In this document: piece by piece, positions 59,901-62,500 of the stretch
Numbering within the stretch: the stretch's first letter is position 1
Layout: each line of letters opens with the position of its first letter
Source of the DNA: Nemertoderma westbladi
Lineage: Eukaryota; Xenacoelomorpha; Nemertodermatida; Nemertodermatidae
Assembly (NCBI GenBank): GCA_032718475.1
Contig: JAUCBJ010004934.1
Span: 1-62,500, forward strand
DNA length: 62,500 nucleotides
Direction: 5' to 3'
Translations under genes and position numbers: made by a program
The notes under the pieces: model-generated
Told to the model about the DNA's origin: nothing
Seen by the model: only the letters and a program-made list of their open reading frames with translations
Database searches by the model: none

Positions 59901-62500
59901 ACTAAAAATTACCGAGAGCGAGAATAACATTATATTTGCTACTAAAAATAAAGTAACTATATCAACATAGTTTGGGTACAGTCTAGAACTTTCATTATAT
60001 TTGCTACTAAAAATTACCGAGAGCGATAATAACATTATATTTGCTACTAAAAATAAAGTAACTATATCAACACAGTTTGGGTACAGTCTAGAACTTTCAT
60101 TATATTTGCTACTAAAAATTACCGAGAGCGAGAATAACATTATATTTGCTACTAAAAATAAAGTAACTATATCAACACAGTTTGGGTACAGTCTAGAACT
60201 TTCATTATATTTGCTACTAAAAATAAAGTAACTATATCAACACAGTTTGGGTACAGTCTAGAACTTTCATTATATTTGCTACTAAAAATTACCGAGAGCG
60301 AGAATAACATTATATTTGCTACTAAAAATAAAGTAACTATATCAACACAGTTTGGGTACAGTCTAGAACTTTCATTATATTTGCTACTAAAAATTACCGA
60401 GAGCGAGAATAACATTATATTTGCTACTAAAAATAAAGTAACTATATCAACACAGTTTGGGTACAGTCTAGAACTTTCATTATATTTGCTACTAAAAATA
60501 AAGTAACTATATCAACACAGTTTGGGTACAGTCTAGAACTTTCATTATATTTGCTACTAAAAATAAAGTAACTATATCAACACAGTTTGGGTACAGTCTA
60601 GAACTTTCATTATATTTGCTACTAAAAATTACCGAGAGCGAGAATAACATTATATTTGCTACTAAAAATAAAGTAACTATATCAACACAGTTTGGGTACA
60701 GTCTAGAACTTTCATTATATTTGCTACTAAAAATTACCGAGAGCGAGAATAACATTATATTTGCTACTAAAAATAAAGTAACTATATCAACATAGTTTGG
60801 GTACAGTCTAGAACTTTCATTATATTTGCTACTAAAAATAAAGTAACTATATCAACACAGTTTGGGTACAGTCTAGAACTTTCATTATATTTGCTACTAA
60901 AAATTACCGAGAGCGAGAATAACATTATATTTGCTACTAAAAATAAAGTAACTATATCAACACAGTTTGGTTACAGTCTAGAACTTTCATTATATTTGCT
61001 ACTAAAAATTACCGAGAGCGAGAATAACATTATATTTGCTACTAAAAATAAAGTAACTATATCAACACAGTTTGGGTACAGTCTAGAACTTTCATTATAT
61101 TTGCTACTAAAAATAAAGTAACTATATCAACACAGTTTGGGTACAGTCTAGAACTTTCATTATATTTGCTACTAAAAATTACCGAGAGCGAGAATAACAT
61201 TATATTTGCTACTAAAAATAAAGTAACTATATCAACATAGTTTGGGTACAGTCTAGAACTTTCATTATATTTGCTACTAAAAATTACCGAGAGCGAGAAT
61301 AACATTATATTTGCTACTAAAAATAAAGTAACTATATCAACACAGTTTGGGTACAGTCTAGAACTTTCATTATATTTGCTACTAAAAATAAAGTAACTAT
61401 ATCAACATAGTTTGGGTACAGTCTAGAACTTTCATTATATTTGCTACTAAAAATAAAGTAACTATATCAACACAGTTTGGTTACAGTCTAGAACTTTCAT
61501 TATATTTGCTACTAAAAATTACCGAGAGCGAGAATAACATTATATTAGCTACTAAAAATAAAGTAACTATATCAACATAGTTTGGGTACAGTCTAGAACT
61601 TTCATTATATTTGCTACTAAAAATAAAGTAACTATATCAACATAGTTTGGGTACAGTCTAGAACTTTCATTATATTTGCTACTAAAAATTACCGAGAGCG
61701 AGAATAACATTATATTTGCTACTAAAAATAAAGTAACTATATCAACATAGTTTGGGTACAGTCTAGAACTTTCATTATATTTGCTACTAAAAATAAAGTA
61801 ACTATATCAACACAGTTTGGTTACAGTCTAGAACTTTCATTATATTTGCTACTAAAAATAAAGTAACTATATCAACACAGTTTGGTTACAGTCTAGAACT
61901 TTCATTATATTTGCTACTAAAAATAAAGTAACTATATCAACACAGTTTGGGTACAGTCTAGAACTTTCATTATATTTGCTACTAAAAATAAAGTAACTAT
62001 ATCAACATAGTTTGGTTACAGTCTAGAACTTTCATTATATTTGCTACTAAAAATTACCGAGAGCGAGAATAACATTATATTTGCTACTAAAAATAAAGTA
62101 ACTATATCAACATAGTTTGGGTACAGTCTAGAACTTTCATTATATTTGCTACTAAAAATAAAGTAACTATATCAACACAGTTTGGTTACAGTCTAGAACT
62201 TTCATTATATTTGCTACTAAAAATAAAGTAACTATATCAACATAGTTTGGTTACAGTCTAGAACTTTCATTATATTTGCTACTAAAAATAAAGTAACTAT
62301 ATCAACACAGTTTGGTTACAGTCTAGAACTTTCATTATATTTGCTACTAAAAATAAAGTAACTATATCAACATAGTTTGGTTACAGTCTAGAACTTTCAT
62401 TATATTTGCTACTAAAAATAAAGTAACTATATCAACACAGTTTGGGTACAGTCTAGAACTTTCATTATATTTGCTACTAAAAATTACCGAGAGCGAGAAT
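47955..62500. repeat. Composite satellite of 65-bp and 40-bp units, runs off the window
   Basis: Unit A (65 bp) contains ATAAAGTAACTATATCAACA, a TAG/CAG variable site and GTACAGTCTAGAACTTTCAT. Unit B (about 40 bp) contains GAGAGCGAGAATAACATTAT, and both share the ATATTTGCTACTAAAA joint. A and B alternate in patterns such as A-A-B and A-A-A-B. Variants of B change along the array: TTACTGAGAGCGAG at about 48.3-49.7 kb, CATTGCGAGAGCGAG at about 49.9-54.0 kb, TTACTGAGAGCGAG again at about 54.2-56.4 kb with TTACCGAGAGCGAG first at about 56.1 kb and then dominant to the end. Short open frames here are products of the repeat. Confidence 0.97.

Noticed and set aside
56711-61305. Repeated 76-152 codon open frames in the right-hand satellite
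   Set aside because: The same short frames recur with every A-B unit combination. They are repeat artefacts with no conserved start or domain.

Overview
The window is animal nuclear DNA: AT-rich introns with consensus GT/AG splice sites, a canonical nuclear tRNA gene, tRNA-derived SINE-like copies, MITE-like inverted repeats and large satellite arrays. A compact invertebrate-chordate genome (a tunicate such as Ciona) is my best guess from the small introns, recurrent CCGGTACCGGTA-type motifs and gene content, but this is inference from style.

The main gene is on the minus strand and fills positions 45100 to 1, running off the left edge. It opens with one uninterrupted 17,256-base exon (45100-27845, 5,752 codons) that starts at an ATG with an in-frame stop just upstream. 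Its product is a Ser/Thr-rich disordered head, about 65 tandem copies of a strongly acidic 52-residue unit (156 bp), a second acidic disordered stretch, and then spectrin-type helices. Nineteen further small exons (27611 down to 1) were found by matching splice sites and reading phase. They add about 1,018 residues of spectrin-repeat-like sequence. The architecture suggests a nesprin/ANC-1/Msp300-like giant, but no CH or KASH domain is in the window, so that name is provisional.

Nested antisense in the 5.2-kb intron 16450-11269 is dzip1 (plus strand, exons 11739-12566 and 13632-15551), the DAZ-interacting zinc-finger (Iguana) basal-body protein. A tRNA-Phe(GAA) gene lies in another intron at 8752-8824.

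The most unusual feature is a set of intronic minisatellites carrying splice-site sequence. The dzip1 intron holds about 23 tandem 37-bp copies of the exon end plus its 5' splice site. The intron after the exon 25919-25719 holds about ten 21-bp copies derived from that exon's end and donor. A 3-kb array of about 49 copies of a 62-bp unit (4113-7165) contains an acceptor-like TTCTTTACAG followed by AAG and GTAAGT in each unit.

Other repeats are a 3.2-kb 15-bp minisatellite filling the leftmost intron, a tandemly duplicated 1.2-kb block carrying a MITE-like element (19761-22140), an approximately 830-bp fold-back element (45764-46597), and a 65/40-bp composite satellite from 47955 to the right edge (more than 14.5 kb). 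No protein-coding gene is supported to the right of 45483.
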